Positions 46,215-55,548 of a stretch of 64,000 bases of DNA are shown here, piece after piece (position 1 is the stretch's first letter; each line of letters begins with the position of its first letter). The stretch is taken from NCBI GenBank assembly GCA_963758945.1, contig CAVWXY010000007.1:77338-141337 (forward strand), in the 5' to 3' direction. Below the pieces are notes generated by a model that saw only the letters and a program-made list of their open reading frames with translations, was not told where the DNA came from and searched no databases. Source of the stretch: VAZQ01 sp963758945 (lineage in GTDB: Bacteria > Pseudomonadota > Alphaproteobacteria > Rhizobiales > Xanthobacteraceae). Both the position numbers and the translations under genes were made by a program.

Positions 46215-46898
46215 TCACAAATCCGCTTCACGTTCGATGGCGGCCCGGTTGTCCAGGCAATAGTAGCCGGCGAGACGGCTGACCAGGGAGCGGCCGGCCC
46301 AGTCCTTCAGGATGCGGCTGACGTTTTCCCGCGCGATGCCGGCCATTGCCGCGAGGTCGCTTTGCGTGACCTTTTGGCGCACCAGGATGCGTCCGCCGGG
46401 CACGTCCTGCCCGAACGCCTCCGCGAGGCTCAGCAAGGCGCGGGCGACACGTCCCCGCACGGAGAGAAAGCTCGTTGCCGTCAAGGCATCGTTGGTATCG
46501 CGCAGCCGGCGTGCCAGCAGGATCATGACGTGACGGTAGAGCTGCGGATCGGAGCGGCCGAAGTCATCGAAGGCGGCGCGGCTGATGAAGTTCAGCTTGG
46601 ACTCGCGCAAGGCGCTGACCGAAGCGGAGCGCGGCGCCCCGTCGATCATCGACAGCTCGCCCACAATGGACCCCGGTCCAAGAATGGCGAGGATGCGCTC
46701 GCTGCCCGCCGGCGCGACGATATTGGCCTTCAGCAAGCCCTCCTCGATCCGATAGCAGCCGTCGCCTTCATCGCCCGCAAGAAACAACATCTGACCCGCA
46801 GCAAGCGACACGGTGCGCGCTTTCGCGAACAAGGCGCGCGACAGCTCCACAGGGAGCGCCGCGAGCAGGTTATCGGGCACCAAGCCAGGTTTCGCCAT
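46215..46898 (-). CDS. Crp/Fnr-family transcription regulator
   Basis: 227 residues from ATG 46898 (GTG 46904 is an alternative). The effector domain spans ~25-140 (GQMLFLAGDEGDGCYRIEEG, GSIVGELSMIDGAPRSASV), followed by a dimer helix and a winged helix-turn-helix at ~175-205 (VTQSDLAAMAGIARENVSRI). The recognition helix has E-N-V-S-R, matching the ExxSR pattern by which FNR/FixK proteins read TTGA half-sites. There is no N-terminal cysteine cluster, so oxygen sensing by Fe-S is unlikely. TTGA-N6-TCAA boxes precede several genes downstream in the window, and it is a reasonable candidate to bind them. Confidence 0.88.
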   Translation of the reverse strand: MAKPGLVPDNLLAALPVELSRALFAKARTVSLAAGQMLFLAGDEGDGCYRIEEGLLKANIVAPAGSERILAILGPGSIVGELSMIDGAPRSASVSALRESKLNFISRAAFDDFGRSDPQLYRHVMILLARRLRDTNDALTATSFLSVRGRVARALLSLAEAFGQDVPGGRILVRQKVTQSDLAAMAGIARENVSRILKDWAGRSLVSRLAGYYCLDNRAAIEREADL

Positions 46899-47148
46899 TT
46901 GCACATGCCATTGCTGAGCGAGCCAAAAGGCCGCTGTGGCCCACTATCTTATACTGCAAAAAATCGTCCGGTCGAATTGCCGTTGGGGATGCAAGCGCAG
47001 CCCGCCGCGCCGTAGGGCGCGGCGATGCCTTGAGCAAAAAGCGCATTCCCGTGACGACGATCACATCGCGAGATCATGGCTCCTCTAGTGTCGGCCCACT
47101 GATCGGGTGGTAGTCGCCCGGTCCGAACAAAAAAGACAGGAGAAACTC

Positions 47149-47382
47149 ATGTTCGCGAAGTCCAAGAAGATCATCACCGTGGCGGTGGCGGCCGCTGCAC
47201 TCACTGCTGCATCGCTTGCGGCAACCGGCGACGCGGTCGCCAAGAATGGCGGTGGTGGTGGCGGCGGCGGCAAAGGCGGGCACGGCTGGCATCCCGGTTT
47301 CGGGAGCAGCATCGTCGTGATCGACAACGGCTGCTGGCGGTGGCTCCCCGGTTACGGCAGGGTTTGGGTCTGCAATTACTAA
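47149..47382 (+). CDS. Small secreted Gly-rich protein
   Basis: 77 residues from ATG 47149 behind AGGAGA. Signal peptide (KIITVAVAAAALTAASLAA, cleavage near AVA-KN), then a run of eight glycines, and a C-terminal aromatic tail with two cysteines (NGCWRWLPGYGRVWVCNY), likely forming a disulfide. No family is recognised. It is followed by a strong hairpin, so it forms its own transcript. Confidence 0.6.
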   Translation: MFAKSKKIITVAVAAAALTAASLAATGDAVAKNGGGGGGGGKGGHGWHPGFGSSIVVIDNGCWRWLPGYGRVWVCNY

Positions 47383-47401
47383 AAAATATCACCGCGGGTT
47401 T

Positions 47402-47438
47402 AGGAGCCCCGGAACTCGCGCGAGAGTCCGGGGCTCCT
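47402..47438. terminator. Strong GC hairpin after the Gly-rich protein gene
   Basis: AGGAGCCCCGGA (47402-47413) pairs with TCCGGGGCTCCT (47427-47438), a perfect 12-bp stem with a 13-base loop. A T-run is lacking after it. It lies in the 182-base gap between convergent genes and could stop transcription from both sides. Confidence 0.65.
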
Positions 47439-47564
47439 CGCTTCGCGAGCGGGCATGCGCGAGCCGGGGCGCGACTATGCCTCTTCCAGCGATCCCTTGC
47501 CGGATCGCTGGCTTCGCAGCCAGCGGCGTTGCGCGATCCCGGGCCAAGACAATGACGAGCAACG

Positions 47565-48485
47565 CTAATGCGCCAGCAGGACGGGGACGGCGGCGTGCTC
47601 CATGACGTACCTGGTGACGCCGCCAAAAAAGAACTGCCGGTAGTGGCCATGCGTATAGGCGCCCATCACGACCAGGCCCGCCCGGCGCGTGCTCGCTTGC
47701 GCCAGCAGGCTCATGCCGACGGGACGCGAGTCCTCGAGTGAAATCAGCTGCGCGACAATTCCATGCAATCGCAAATAACCCAGCAGCTCCTCGGCGTCGG
47801 TTCGGTGCTTATGCTCGGGAGCGACAAAGACATCGACGCCGCCCTCGCACTCGGCGAGAAACGGCAAGGCGAATCCGACTGCCCGCGCGGCCTCGAGGCT
47901 GCCGTTCCAGGCTATGAGCGAGCGATGGAACAGGTTCGTGGCCGCCCCGCCCGGCACCATCAGCACTGGCCGGCCGGTATCGAACAAAGCCGTTTCCAGC
48001 GCCATCAACGACGAGCTGGCGGAGTGCTGGCTCGGCCGCGCGACGACGATCAGGTCGCTGACGCGGCCTAGATGCGTGACGACATCGCTCTCGTATCCGA
48101 CGATTTCCCGCCATAGCGTCGAGGGCTCCGACATCTCCGCCCCCGCTTCACGCACCGGCAAGCCGCACCGTGCCTGCCACGCCTCGAAATGGGCGCGCGC
48201 CCGCGCTGCGGCCTCTGCGACAACTCCCTCGACCGGGGTATCGAGAAAACGATCGCCGTGGCGCTCGTCCCCCGCCCCTACCGACACCCCGCGGACGTCG
48301 AACCGCACGTGGAGGACATCGATATGGGCGACGAAACGTTGCGCAACAGCCAATGCATACTCCAGCACCGTCGGATCCGTCTCCGCTCCGTCGACGCAGG
48401 CTACGACTTGCCTGATGCTTGCATGCCGCCGGGACGCGGCGTCGCCGGCTCGCCAACGATCGGTTCGATGTGTCATTGAAGCCAC
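47565..48485 (-). CDS. Tandem universal stress protein (UspA-like), stand-alone
   Basis: 306 residues. Start GTG 48485 is chosen because AGAGGAG stands five bases upstream; ATG 48476 is in frame and only three codons later. Two Usp folds: the first (~20-155) has VVACVDGAETDP and IVVARPS; the second (~170-305) has LIAWNGSLEAARAV and the nucleotide-binding pattern GLVVMGAYTHGHYRQFFFGGVTRYV. The C-terminus is PVLLAH. A TTGA-N6-TCAA box lies 68 bases upstream, which suggests Fnr/FixK-type induction under low oxygen. Confidence 0.88.
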   Translation of the reverse strand: MASMTHRTDRWRAGDAASRRHASIRQVVACVDGAETDPTVLEYALAVAQRFVAHIDVLHVRFDVRGVSVGAGDERHGDRFLDTPVEGVVAEAAARARAHFEAWQARCGLPVREAGAEMSEPSTLWREIVGYESDVVTHLGRVSDLIVVARPSQHSASSSLMALETALFDTGRPVLMVPGGAATNLFHRSLIAWNGSLEAARAVGFALPFLAECEGGVDVFVAPEHKHRTDAEELLGYLRLHGIVAQLISLEDSRPVGMSLLAQASTRRAGLVVMGAYTHGHYRQFFFGGVTRYVMEHAAVPVLLAH

Positions 48486-48552
48486 GATTGCTCCTCTGAA
48501 CGGTCGCGAAGGGCACAGGTCCAAGTTACGAACAATCGCTCCCCGGCGCGCC

Positions 48553-48566
48553 TTGACATGGATCAA
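48553..48566. promoter_or_regulatory. FNR/FixK-type box upstream of the stand-alone Usp gene
   Basis: TTGA-CATGGA-TCAA, a perfect match to TTGA-N6-TCAA, 67 bases before the Usp GTG. It could also serve the divergent UbiD-like gene, ~195 bases away. Confidence 0.7.
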
Positions 48567-48761
48567 GCGCCGCCTTTGCCCGGGCGGAGGATTTGAAGCC
48601 GGAAACGTATGCGGATCAACGGGCGCAGCCGTAGGCTGCAACCCGCTATCGGCGGCGCATCCGCAATCGCCGCGCGGGCAGGACGCCGCCGGCGCGGGGT
48701 GGGAATCAGAGGCGGGCGCACGATGGTTTAGGCAGTACAGATGCTGTAATGATCTGCCAGC

Positions 48762-50501
48762 ATGAGCGCTGTGCGCCCGGACGCATCGCGTATATCTGAT
48801 GAGGATTTCGACGTGGATGCCATAACCAAGCCGAAGCGGAAAGCATCGATAAGCCGGCCCTATCCCGACCTGCACGATCACGTGCGCGCGCTCGACGCGG
48901 CCGGGCTCCTGATCAAGGTCGACCGGGCGATCAACAAGGACACGGAAATGCACCCGTTGGTGCGGTGGCAATTCCGCGGCGGCATCGCGGAGAAGGACCG
49001 TAAGGCCTTCCTGTTCACCAACGTCGTCGACAGCAAGGGCCGTAAATACGACATTCCCGTGCTCGTCGGCGGGCTCGCCGCCAATCGCGAGATCTACCGC
49101 ATCGGCATCGGTTGTCCATTCGAGGAAATCGAATCGCGGTGGGTGGAGGCCGCGCAACACCCGCTGCCCCCGCGTGTCGTCGACACCGGCCCTTGCCACG
49201 AGATCGTCATCACCGGCAAGGCGCTCGACAAGCCGGGCAACGGGCTCGACGGCATTCCGCTGCCGATCTCGACGCCGGGTTGGGACATCGCGCCCTACGC
49301 GACGCTGTCGCAGTACATCACCAAGGACCCCGATACCGGCGTGCAGAACATGGGCAATTACCGCGGGCAGGTGAAGGCGCGGCGCCGGCTCGGCATGAAC
49401 CCGTCGCTCGAACTGCGTCCCGGCATCTACAACCACTGGGAAAAACTGCGCGCGCGCGGCTTCAAGAAGCTGCCTTGCGCCGTGGTGCTGGGAGCGCCGC
49501 CCTGCATCACATTCGCTTCGGTGCAGAAGCTGCCGGAGACGCTGGACGAGCTTCACGTGGCTGGTGCGCTGGTCGGCGCGCCGATCGACGTGGTTAAGGC
49601 GAAGACCGTCGATCTCCTGGTTCCGGCCGAGGCCGAGATCGTGATCGAGGGCTTCATCGATACCGAATATCTAGAACCGGAGGCGCCGTTCGGCGAGTCG
49701 CACGGCCATGTCAACCTGCAGGAATTCAACGCCTACATGGAGGTGACCGCCATCACGCGCCGGCGCGACGCCATCCTTACCTCCATCATCTCGCAGGTGA
49801 CTCCGAGCGAATCGAGCCTGATCAAGCGCATCGGCATGGAGCCGCTGTTCCTCAACCATCTGCGCAATACGCTCGGCATCAAGGGCATCAAGCGCGTGTC
49901 GATGCACGAGCCGCTGACCAACATCCGCAAGGTGATCGTGTTGATCGTCGAGCGCGAGATGCCGGCGACCGAGATCTGGCGGGCTCTCTACGGCGCCGCC
50001 GTGTTGCATCGCGCCGCCGGCAAATACGTCATCGCCGTCAACGACGACATCGATCCAGATAATGCGGACGCGATCCTGTGGGCGATGTCCTATCGTGCCA
50101 ATCCGACACTCGATCTGCACATTCTGCCGCATCGCGATCAGGGTCACGGCCCGCGCAGCAAGCGCAACGACGGCCAGGATGCCTCCGTGCTCATCGACGC
50201 CACCCTCAAAGAGGCCTTTCCGCCGGTCTCGCTCCCAAAGCGGCCATACATGGAGCGGGCCAAAGCCATCTGGGAGGAGCTCGGACTGCCCAAGCTCAAG
50301 CCCGAGCCGCCGTGGTTCGGCTATTCGCTGGGGGAATGGTCACCCGCATTCGACGCGGCCGCCGAGCAAGCAACACGCGGCGACTATTTCGAGATCGGGA
50401 AGGAGTTGGAGAAGCGCCGGCGCAAGGACGTCCGCATGAATACCGAGGTGCGCAACGTTCGTGAGCGGACAACGAAGAGGCACCCGCGGCGGGGAGGTTG
50501 A
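48762..50501 (+). CDS. UbiD-family prenylated-FMN-dependent decarboxylase
   Basis: 579 residues, within the range of large UbiD-family enzymes. Family features: YPDLHDHVRALDAAGLLIKVDR opening (in parts), IPVLVGGLAANREIYRIG, TGVQNMGNYRGQVKARRRLG, VVLGAPPCITFASVQKLPE, the EAPFGESHGHVN segment with the catalytic-site glutamate region, and the late NDDIDPDNADAILWAMSYR metal/flavin-side loop. Such enzymes (de)carboxylate aromatic or alpha,beta-unsaturated acids with prFMN supplied by UbiX, which is not in the window. The substrate cannot be inferred. The Arg/Lys-rich C-terminal tail is beyond the usual fold. Confidence 0.85.
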   Translation: MSAVRPDASRISDEDFDVDAITKPKRKASISRPYPDLHDHVRALDAAGLLIKVDRAINKDTEMHPLVRWQFRGGIAEKDRKAFLFTNVVDSKGRKYDIPVLVGGLAANREIYRIGIGCPFEEIESRWVEAAQHPLPPRVVDTGPCHEIVITGKALDKPGNGLDGIPLPISTPGWDIAPYATLSQYITKDPDTGVQNMGNYRGQVKARRRLGMNPSLELRPGIYNHWEKLRARGFKKLPCAVVLGAPPCITFASVQKLPETLDELHVAGALVGAPIDVVKAKTVDLLVPAEAEIVIEGFIDTEYLEPEAPFGESHGHVNLQEFNAYMEVTAITRRRDAILTSIISQVTPSESSLIKRIGMEPLFLNHLRNTLGIKGIKRVSMHEPLTNIRKVIVLIVEREMPATEIWRALYGAAVLHRAAGKYVIAVNDDIDPDNADAILWAMSYRANPTLDLHILPHRDQGHGPRSKRNDGQDASVLIDATLKEAFPPVSLPKRPYMERAKAIWEELGLPKLKPEPPWFGYSLGEWSPAFDAAAEQATRGDYFEIGKELEKRRRKDVRMNTEVRNVRERTTKRHPRRGG

Positions 50502-50812
50502 GCGGAAAGCCCGATCTCGAACCGAATCGGCCCTTGCCGCCGCGCAGCGCCGGCCCGGCCCGCGCCACGGACCGTTCGGCATGGTCGTGCGCGGCGAAAT
50601 CACAACGAGGGGATGCACGGAGTGGCTCGCTGCTCTACGGTCATCGCCAGTCTCATGGCTGGCCACCGCGTCCCGCCGTGCCGGTAGGGAGAGGAGTGTT
50701 CCGGAGATTCCACTGATCACCGTCGATCGGCTCGTCTATGGCGGCGGTGCCAAGAGATTCAGCTTGCGCTGGCGTAGCGTACGCCGCCGGCACTGGATTT
50801 CGCGAATGGGTA
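50502..50812. other. 311-base gap between convergent genes
   Basis: Lies between the ends of the UbiD-like gene and the cytochrome c gene. No hairpin with a T-tract, repeat or RNA gene was recognised, and open frames are shadows. Confidence 0.4.
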
Positions 50813-51103
50813 TCAGCGCCGGAGCGTCTTGAGATAGGCTATCACGTCTTCGACCTGGTCCGGCTCGAGCCGAAACCGCGGCATGACCGGATGGATGCCC
50901 TCGGCCAAGGGCCGCTGCAGGTCCGCCGCCGGATACCTCAGATAAAGCGCGCGGAACGGTGGCGCCATCGCATGCGGGCTCGGGCTGGCTTGCTCGATGG
51001 CGTGGCATTGTGCGCAACGCATCCGAACGAATCGGAACCCTCTTCGCGCCGCCGGTGTTCCAAGAACGGCAAGGTCGGCCGGCGATTGTGCAATCTGTTC
51101 CAT
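50813..51103 (-). CDS. Small c-type cytochrome
   Basis: 96 residues from ATG 51103. One haem-binding CxxCH (RCAQCHAIE, residues ~30-35) and a distal Met ligand in HPVMPRF, then the C-terminal helix DQVEDVIAYLKTLRR. This is a class I cytochrome c fold. No signal peptide is visible from this start, although haem attachment needs export. Either the true start is upstream (the frame stays open without a good start codon) or export is unusual. A TTGA-N6-TCAA box 72 bases upstream suggests low-oxygen control. The partner oxidase or dehydrogenase is not in the window. Confidence 0.8.
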   Translation of the reverse strand: MEQIAQSPADLAVLGTPAARRGFRFVRMRCAQCHAIEQASPSPHAMAPPFRALYLRYPAADLQRPLAEGIHPVMPRFRLEPDQVEDVIAYLKTLRR

Positions 51104-51174
51104 GTCAGAATTGTAACGGCGCCAATGCTCCAGCCGGATTCGAGCTCTGCCGTCTGGCGCGACCCTCCGTCATG

Positions 51175-51188
51175 TTGATCCATCTCAA
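51175..51188. promoter_or_regulatory. FNR/FixK-type box between divergent cytochrome c and LTxxQ-protein genes
   Basis: TTGA-TCCATC-TCAA, a perfect TTGA-N6-TCAA match. It stands 71 bases from the cytochrome c start and 94 from the LTxxQ-protein start and could act on both. Confidence 0.65.
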
Positions 51189-51282
51189 CGACGGCTCGTG
51201 CTGCTGCGAGACAATATGCATATCGAGTGGTTCGGCGACGTGCGGTCGCCGATCAGACATCTGCGAGATTGGAGCAAGCCCC

Positions 51283-51795
51283 ATGACCCCGCTCAATACG
51301 CGTTCGTCCATGCCCGTCATCGCTGCCCTTTCCGCGCTGCTATTGGCGTCTTCGGCCGCTGCCCAGTCCGGGCCCGGCGGCTGGGGTCCCGGTGTGATGA
51401 TGGGACCCGGCATGATGGGACCAGGAGCGATGGGACCGGCCATGTGCAATCCACGGGCGGCAGGCCTCGCGGAGTGGCGCGTCGAAGCCATCGAGCGAGC
51501 GGTGCGGCCGACCGACGCACAGCGCCCTGCCTTCAACGAGCTCAAGACAGCGTCGGCCAAGGCGGCAGAAACGATTGCCGCCGCCTGCCCGCGGGATTTC
51601 CCCGGGACCGCGCCCGCCCGGCTCGAGGTGATGGAGAAGCGCCTCGACGCCATGCTCCAGGCCGTCAAGACGGTGCGGCCGGCCTTCGACACCTTTTATG
51701 CAACCCTGACCGAAGAGCAGAAGGCGGAGCTCAATAAAGCCGGCCCGCGGCGATGGGGTTGGCGATGGTGGCGCTGGCGACAAAGCGAGAACTGA
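51283..51795 (+). CDS. Periplasmic LTxxQ-motif (Spy/CpxP-like) protein
   Basis: 170 residues from ATG 51283, GGAG eight bases upstream. Signal peptide (VIAALSALLLASSAAAQ), then a Met/Gly-rich segment (MMGPGMMGPGAMGPAM) that could bind copper, then a helical domain with RPTDAQRPAFNELKTAS and the diagnostic LTEEQKAEL. Members act as periplasmic chaperones or metal-stress sensors. The C-terminus is Trp/Arg-rich (RRWGWRWWRWRQ). It shares a divergent control region with the cytochrome c gene. Confidence 0.75.
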   Translation: MTPLNTRSSMPVIAALSALLLASSAAAQSGPGGWGPGVMMGPGMMGPGAMGPAMCNPRAAGLAEWRVEAIERAVRPTDAQRPAFNELKTASAKAAETIAAACPRDFPGTAPARLEVMEKRLDAMLQAVKTVRPAFDTFYATLTEEQKAELNKAGPRRWGWRWWRWRQSEN

Positions 51796-52071
51796 CAGCG
51801 ACGCCATCGGGGCTCACGTAGGGCTCGCATCTTCGTCGGCCGTGGCCAGTACCGGTGCATTCGAAAAGGTCACTGCTGGTGCGCTCGGTCGGCCGCGGTT
51901 CTTTCCTCGCTTCCATCTCCCGGTATGTCATCCCGCCCTCTTCGGATTCGTCGGCGCGTCGGTCTTCGGGGGCTGTGGAGTTGGTTTCACGGGGCGTGAT
52001 AATGCCGTGACCCCGGCTTCATGCCGTTGCCCGTTGGGTCGCGGGCTGCCACGACCGCATGGTCTCGTCAC

Positions 52072-54648
52072 ATGTCCGATGCCGCCGTCGATCGGTTCTG
52101 GTGCCAGCCGACACAAATGCTGCTCGATCGCCTGGCAACGCGGCCGGCGGGGCTGTCGCGCGCCGAGGCCGAGGATCGTCTGCTGCGCTACGGTCGCAAT
52201 ACCGTGGCCGATGCGCCACGCCTCGACATCTTTCGCAAAATCGCCCGGCGATTTGCCGAGCCCCTGGTCGCGATCCTGCTGGTCGCCGCCGCGGTATCCG
52301 GCGCGACCGGCGATCTCGGCAGTTTCGGCATCATCGTCACCGTCGTCGTTCTCTCGATCACGCTCGACCTTGTTCAGGAGCACCGGGCCGAACGCACGGC
52401 CGAATCGCTCAAGCGCTCGGTCGCAGTGCATGCGGACGTCCGCCGCGACGGCGCCGTCATCGCCGTCCCGGTCGATCGTCTGGTGCCCGGCGACGTGGTC
52501 GAGCTCAGAGCCGGAGACCTCGTTCCGGCCGATGGAATCGTGCTGGAATGCCGCGGCGCCCATGCCAATGAAGCGTTGATGACGGGGGAGCCCTATCCGG
52601 TCGACAAGCATCCCGGGCCCTGCGACGCGACCACGCCGCACGAAGCGTTCAATGCGCTGTTTGCCGGGACCTCGATCGTCGGCGGGGAGGCGATCATGCT
52701 CGTGGTGGCGACCGGGAAGGCGACCCGCTTCGGCGCCATTGCGACGGCGCTCGCCGCGCGCGAGCCGCCGACGGCGTTCCAGCGCAGCATCCATGGTCTT
52801 GGCCTCATGATCCTCAGGCTGACGATCTTTCTCACGCTGTTCGTCCTTCTGATGAATCTGGCGTTTGCCAGGCCGGTAATCGAATCCTTCCTGTTCGCGG
52901 TGGCGCTGGCAGTGGGGCTGACGCCTGAGCTCTTGCCGATGATCATAACCGTCACGCTCGCGCGCGGGGCGCTGCGCATGGCGCAGAAGCGCGTCGTCGT
53001 CAAGAAACTCGCAGCGATCCACGACCTCGGAGCCATGGACGTGCTGTGCACCGACAAGACCGGCACGTTGACCGAGGCGCGCATCGCGCTGCTGCGGCAC
53101 CCCGGTCTGGACCGCGCGGATAGCGAACGGGTCCTGATGCTCGCGGCCCTGAACAGCCGCTTCGAGACCGGCATCCGCAGTCCGCTGGACGAAGCCATCG
53201 TAGCGCGTTCGGCAAAGCTCCCGCTCGAGGGTTGGCGTAAGATCGACGAACTGCCGTTCGACTTCCAGCGCCGGCGGATCTCGATGCTGGTCGACAGCGA
53301 CCAAGCGCGTCTGCTTATTGTGAAGGGAGCACCGGAAGAGATCATCGCCCGCGCCGGGTCGGTGGACGACGGCGACGGGCGAATCGCGCCGATCGACGCG
53401 CCCATGCGCGCGACGCTGCAAGAGATCGAGCGCGACGAAGCGGCGCAAGGCAACCGCGTACTCGCGGTGGCCTGGAAGGCGATGCCGCCGGAGCGCACGC
53501 AATTGCAGCCTGACGACGAGTGCGATCTCGTCGTCGCCGGCTTCTGCGTCTTCGTCGATCCGCCCAAGCCCGATGCTGCCGAAGCCGTCGCGCGCTTGGA
53601 GGGCTCCGGCGTGCGCATCAAGATTTTATCGGGCGACGGCGCCGCGGTGGTCCGGCATGTCTCCGACGCGCTCGGCTTGCCGGCGCGAGGATCGATCACC
53701 GGCGCCGAGGTCGCGGACCTCACCGACGCCGCGCTCGCCGCCTGCGTCGAAGATATCGACCTCTATGCCCGACTCTCGCCCGACCAGAAAACCCGGGTGG
53801 TGCTGGCGCTGCGGCGGCGCGGTCACACCGTGGGATTTCTCGGCGACGGCGTCAACGATGCGCCGGCCATCCATGCGGCGGACGTCGGTCTCTCCGTCGA
53901 GGGGGCGACCGACGTCGCACGCGAGGCGGCCGACATGATCATGCTGGAGCGCAATCTCGACGTCCTGGCCGACGGCGTGGAGGAAGGCCGACGCACGTTC
54001 GCCAATATCCTCAAATACGTGCGCATGGCAACGAGCTCGAATTTCGGCAACATGCTCTCGATGGCGGCGGCGTCGATCTTCTTGCCGTTCTTGCCGCTCA
54101 CCCCTATCCAGGTCCTCCTGAACAACCTGATCTACGATTTCTCCGAGGTCGGCATTCCGTTCGACCGCGTCGAGGCGTCCGAGATTGCGCGCCCGCGCGC
54201 ATGGGACATGGGCGAAATCATGCGCTTCACCGCGGTGATGGGCGGGTTGTCGTCGCTATTCGACCTGGCGACATTCGCCATTCTGCTGTTCGCCTTCGGC
54301 GCCGCTCCGGATCTGTTTCGCACGGCGTGGTTCCTCGAATCGGTCGCGACGCAAATCCTCGTGATATTCGTCATTCGAACGCGTGCGCGGGCCTGGACGA
54401 GTCGCCCCCACCCCGCGCTGATCGCGAGCTCGCTTGCCGCGCTCGCCGCCGCGCCCTTTCTCGTCCTCTCGCCGGTTGCCGCCTCGCTGGGCTTCGTCCC
54501 GGTGCCACATGGGCTTGCCGTCACCATCGCCGTCATCGTGCTGGCCTATCTGGCATGCGCGGAACTCGCCAAGCGCCGGGCCAACCGCCCGACACCAGCG
54601 GAACTTCGCGGTGCCCCGAAACCGGGCGTACCGGCACATTTGATCTAG
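52072..54648 (+). CDS. mgtA: MgtA-type P-type (P3B) magnesium-transporting ATPase
   Basis: 858 residues from ATG 52072 (MSDAAVDRFWCQP...); ATG 52021 adds 17 unlikely residues. The N-terminal cation-ATPase domain is followed by TGEPYPVDKHPG (actuator, TGE), phospho-acceptor D328 in LCTDKTGTLTEA, KGAPEEII (nucleotide site) and GDGVNDAPAIHAADVGLSV. The C-terminal helices contain NNLIYDFSEVGIPFDRVE and SLFDLATFAILLFAFGA, close in pattern to MgtA/MgtB (NLLYDxSQ, SSIFDxTTF). It should import Mg2+ across the inner membrane. No Mg-sensing leader was recognised in the 276 bases upstream. It is followed by two Usp genes. Confidence 0.88.
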   Translation: MSDAAVDRFWCQPTQMLLDRLATRPAGLSRAEAEDRLLRYGRNTVADAPRLDIFRKIARRFAEPLVAILLVAAAVSGATGDLGSFGIIVTVVVLSITLDLVQEHRAERTAESLKRSVAVHADVRRDGAVIAVPVDRLVPGDVVELRAGDLVPADGIVLECRGAHANEALMTGEPYPVDKHPGPCDATTPHEAFNALFAGTSIVGGEAIMLVVATGKATRFGAIATALAAREPPTAFQRSIHGLGLMILRLTIFLTLFVLLMNLAFARPVIESFLFAVALAVGLTPELLPMIITVTLARGALRMAQKRVVVKKLAAIHDLGAMDVLCTDKTGTLTEARIALLRHPGLDRADSERVLMLAALNSRFETGIRSPLDEAIVARSAKLPLEGWRKIDELPFDFQRRRISMLVDSDQARLLIVKGAPEEIIARAGSVDDGDGRIAPIDAPMRATLQEIERDEAAQGNRVLAVAWKAMPPERTQLQPDDECDLVVAGFCVFVDPPKPDAAEAVARLEGSGVRIKILSGDGAAVVRHVSDALGLPARGSITGAEVADLTDAALAACVEDIDLYARLSPDQKTRVVLALRRRGHTVGFLGDGVNDAPAIHAADVGLSVEGATDVAREAADMIMLERNLDVLADGVEEGRRTFANILKYVRMATSSNFGNMLSMAAASIFLPFLPLTPIQVLLNNLIYDFSEVGIPFDRVEASEIARPRAWDMGEIMRFTAVMGGLSSLFDLATFAILLFAFGAAPDLFRTAWFLESVATQILVIFVIRTRARAWTSRPHPALIASSLAALAAAPFLVLSPVAASLGFVPVPHGLAVTIAVIVLAYLACAELAKRRANRPTPAELRGAPKPGVPAHLI

Positions 54649-54653
54649 GTCAT
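54640..54653. promoter_or_regulatory. Degenerate FNR/FixK-type box before the Usp pair
   Basis: TTGA-TCTAGG-TCAT, one mismatch to TTGA-N6-TCAA, 53 bases before the ATG of the first Usp gene. It overlaps the stop of mgtA, so the Usp pair could have its own promoter. Confidence 0.5.
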
Positions 54654-54706
54654 GGCAGCCCTTGGAGCGCGCTGTAGCAAAGGAGCACCACCGGAGACTG
54701 CAAGGC

Positions 54707-55531
54707 ATGTCCTACGCGACGCTGATGGTGCACGTCGATCTGGACGGGGAGCTGGGCGGACGCGTCAAAATCGCCGCCGATCTCGCGGAGCGTTTCCGCG
54801 CGCACTTGATCGGCGTGGCCGGCTGGGCGCCGATGTCGGTCTTTCTCGCCGACGAGGCGCGCAACGACCCGGCGACGTCGGAAACCCACCTGCAGGATAT
54901 GCGCTCGCTGCTCGACCGCAAGGGTGCGGAATTCCGCGCGGCCGTCGGTAAGGCGCACCCGCAGGCGGAATGGCGCTCGGTGTTGGACTTCCCGACCGAG
55001 GTCGTTGCACGCGAGGCCCGCGCGGCAGATCTCGTCGTCATCGGCAACGTCCGGGAGAACAAGGATCCGTTTCGCGCGCTGGACCCCGGCCAATTCCTCA
55101 TCAAGGTCGGCCGACCGGTGCTGGTCGTGCCCACCGGCGTGGCATCACTGGTCCCCAGACGGGTCGCGATCGCCTGGAAGGACGCCCGCGAGGCCCGTCG
55201 CGCCGTCCGGGATGCGCTGCCGCTCCTGCGGCAGGCCGAGAATGTGATGGTCGTGGAGGTGGTGGAGGAAGGAAGCGTCGACGAGGCCACGCATCACGTC
55301 AAGGATATCGCCAACTATCTTGCGCGACATGGCATCGAGATCGTGGCCGAGCGGGTGCGACCCGCCGACGTTACCGCTGCGGGTTCGCTCCTGCGGATGA
55401 TCGAGGATGCCAACATCGACCTGATGGTCACCGGCGCCTATGGACACTCGCGACTGGGTGAATGGGCCTTCGGCGGTGTCACCCGCGATTTGGTGGCGGA
55501 AAGCCCGATCTGCTGCCTGTTCTCGCATTGA
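54707..55531 (+). CDS. Tandem universal stress protein A of the pair
   Basis: 274 residues from ATG 54707; the upstream extension is unlikely. Two Usp halves: YATLMVHVDLDGELGGRVKIA...DLVVIGNVRENKD and RRVAIAWKDAREARRAVRDAL...LMVTGAYGHSRLGEWAFGGVTRDLV, the latter with the ATP-binding GxxGHSRLGEW pattern. It ends CCLFSH. It is ~18 bases from its paralogue on the same strand. The degenerate Fnr box and the neighbouring phaC and ATPase genes suggest a role in energy-limited survival. Confidence 0.88.
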   Translation: MSYATLMVHVDLDGELGGRVKIAADLAERFRAHLIGVAGWAPMSVFLADEARNDPATSETHLQDMRSLLDRKGAEFRAAVGKAHPQAEWRSVLDFPTEVVAREARAADLVVIGNVRENKDPFRALDPGQFLIKVGRPVLVVPTGVASLVPRRVAIAWKDAREARRAVRDALPLLRQAENVMVVEVVEEGSVDEATHHVKDIANYLARHGIEIVAERVRPADVTAAGSLLRMIEDANIDLMVTGAYGHSRLGEWAFGGVTRDLVAESPICCLFSH

Positions 55532-55548
55532 GACCTCAAGAGAAAACC

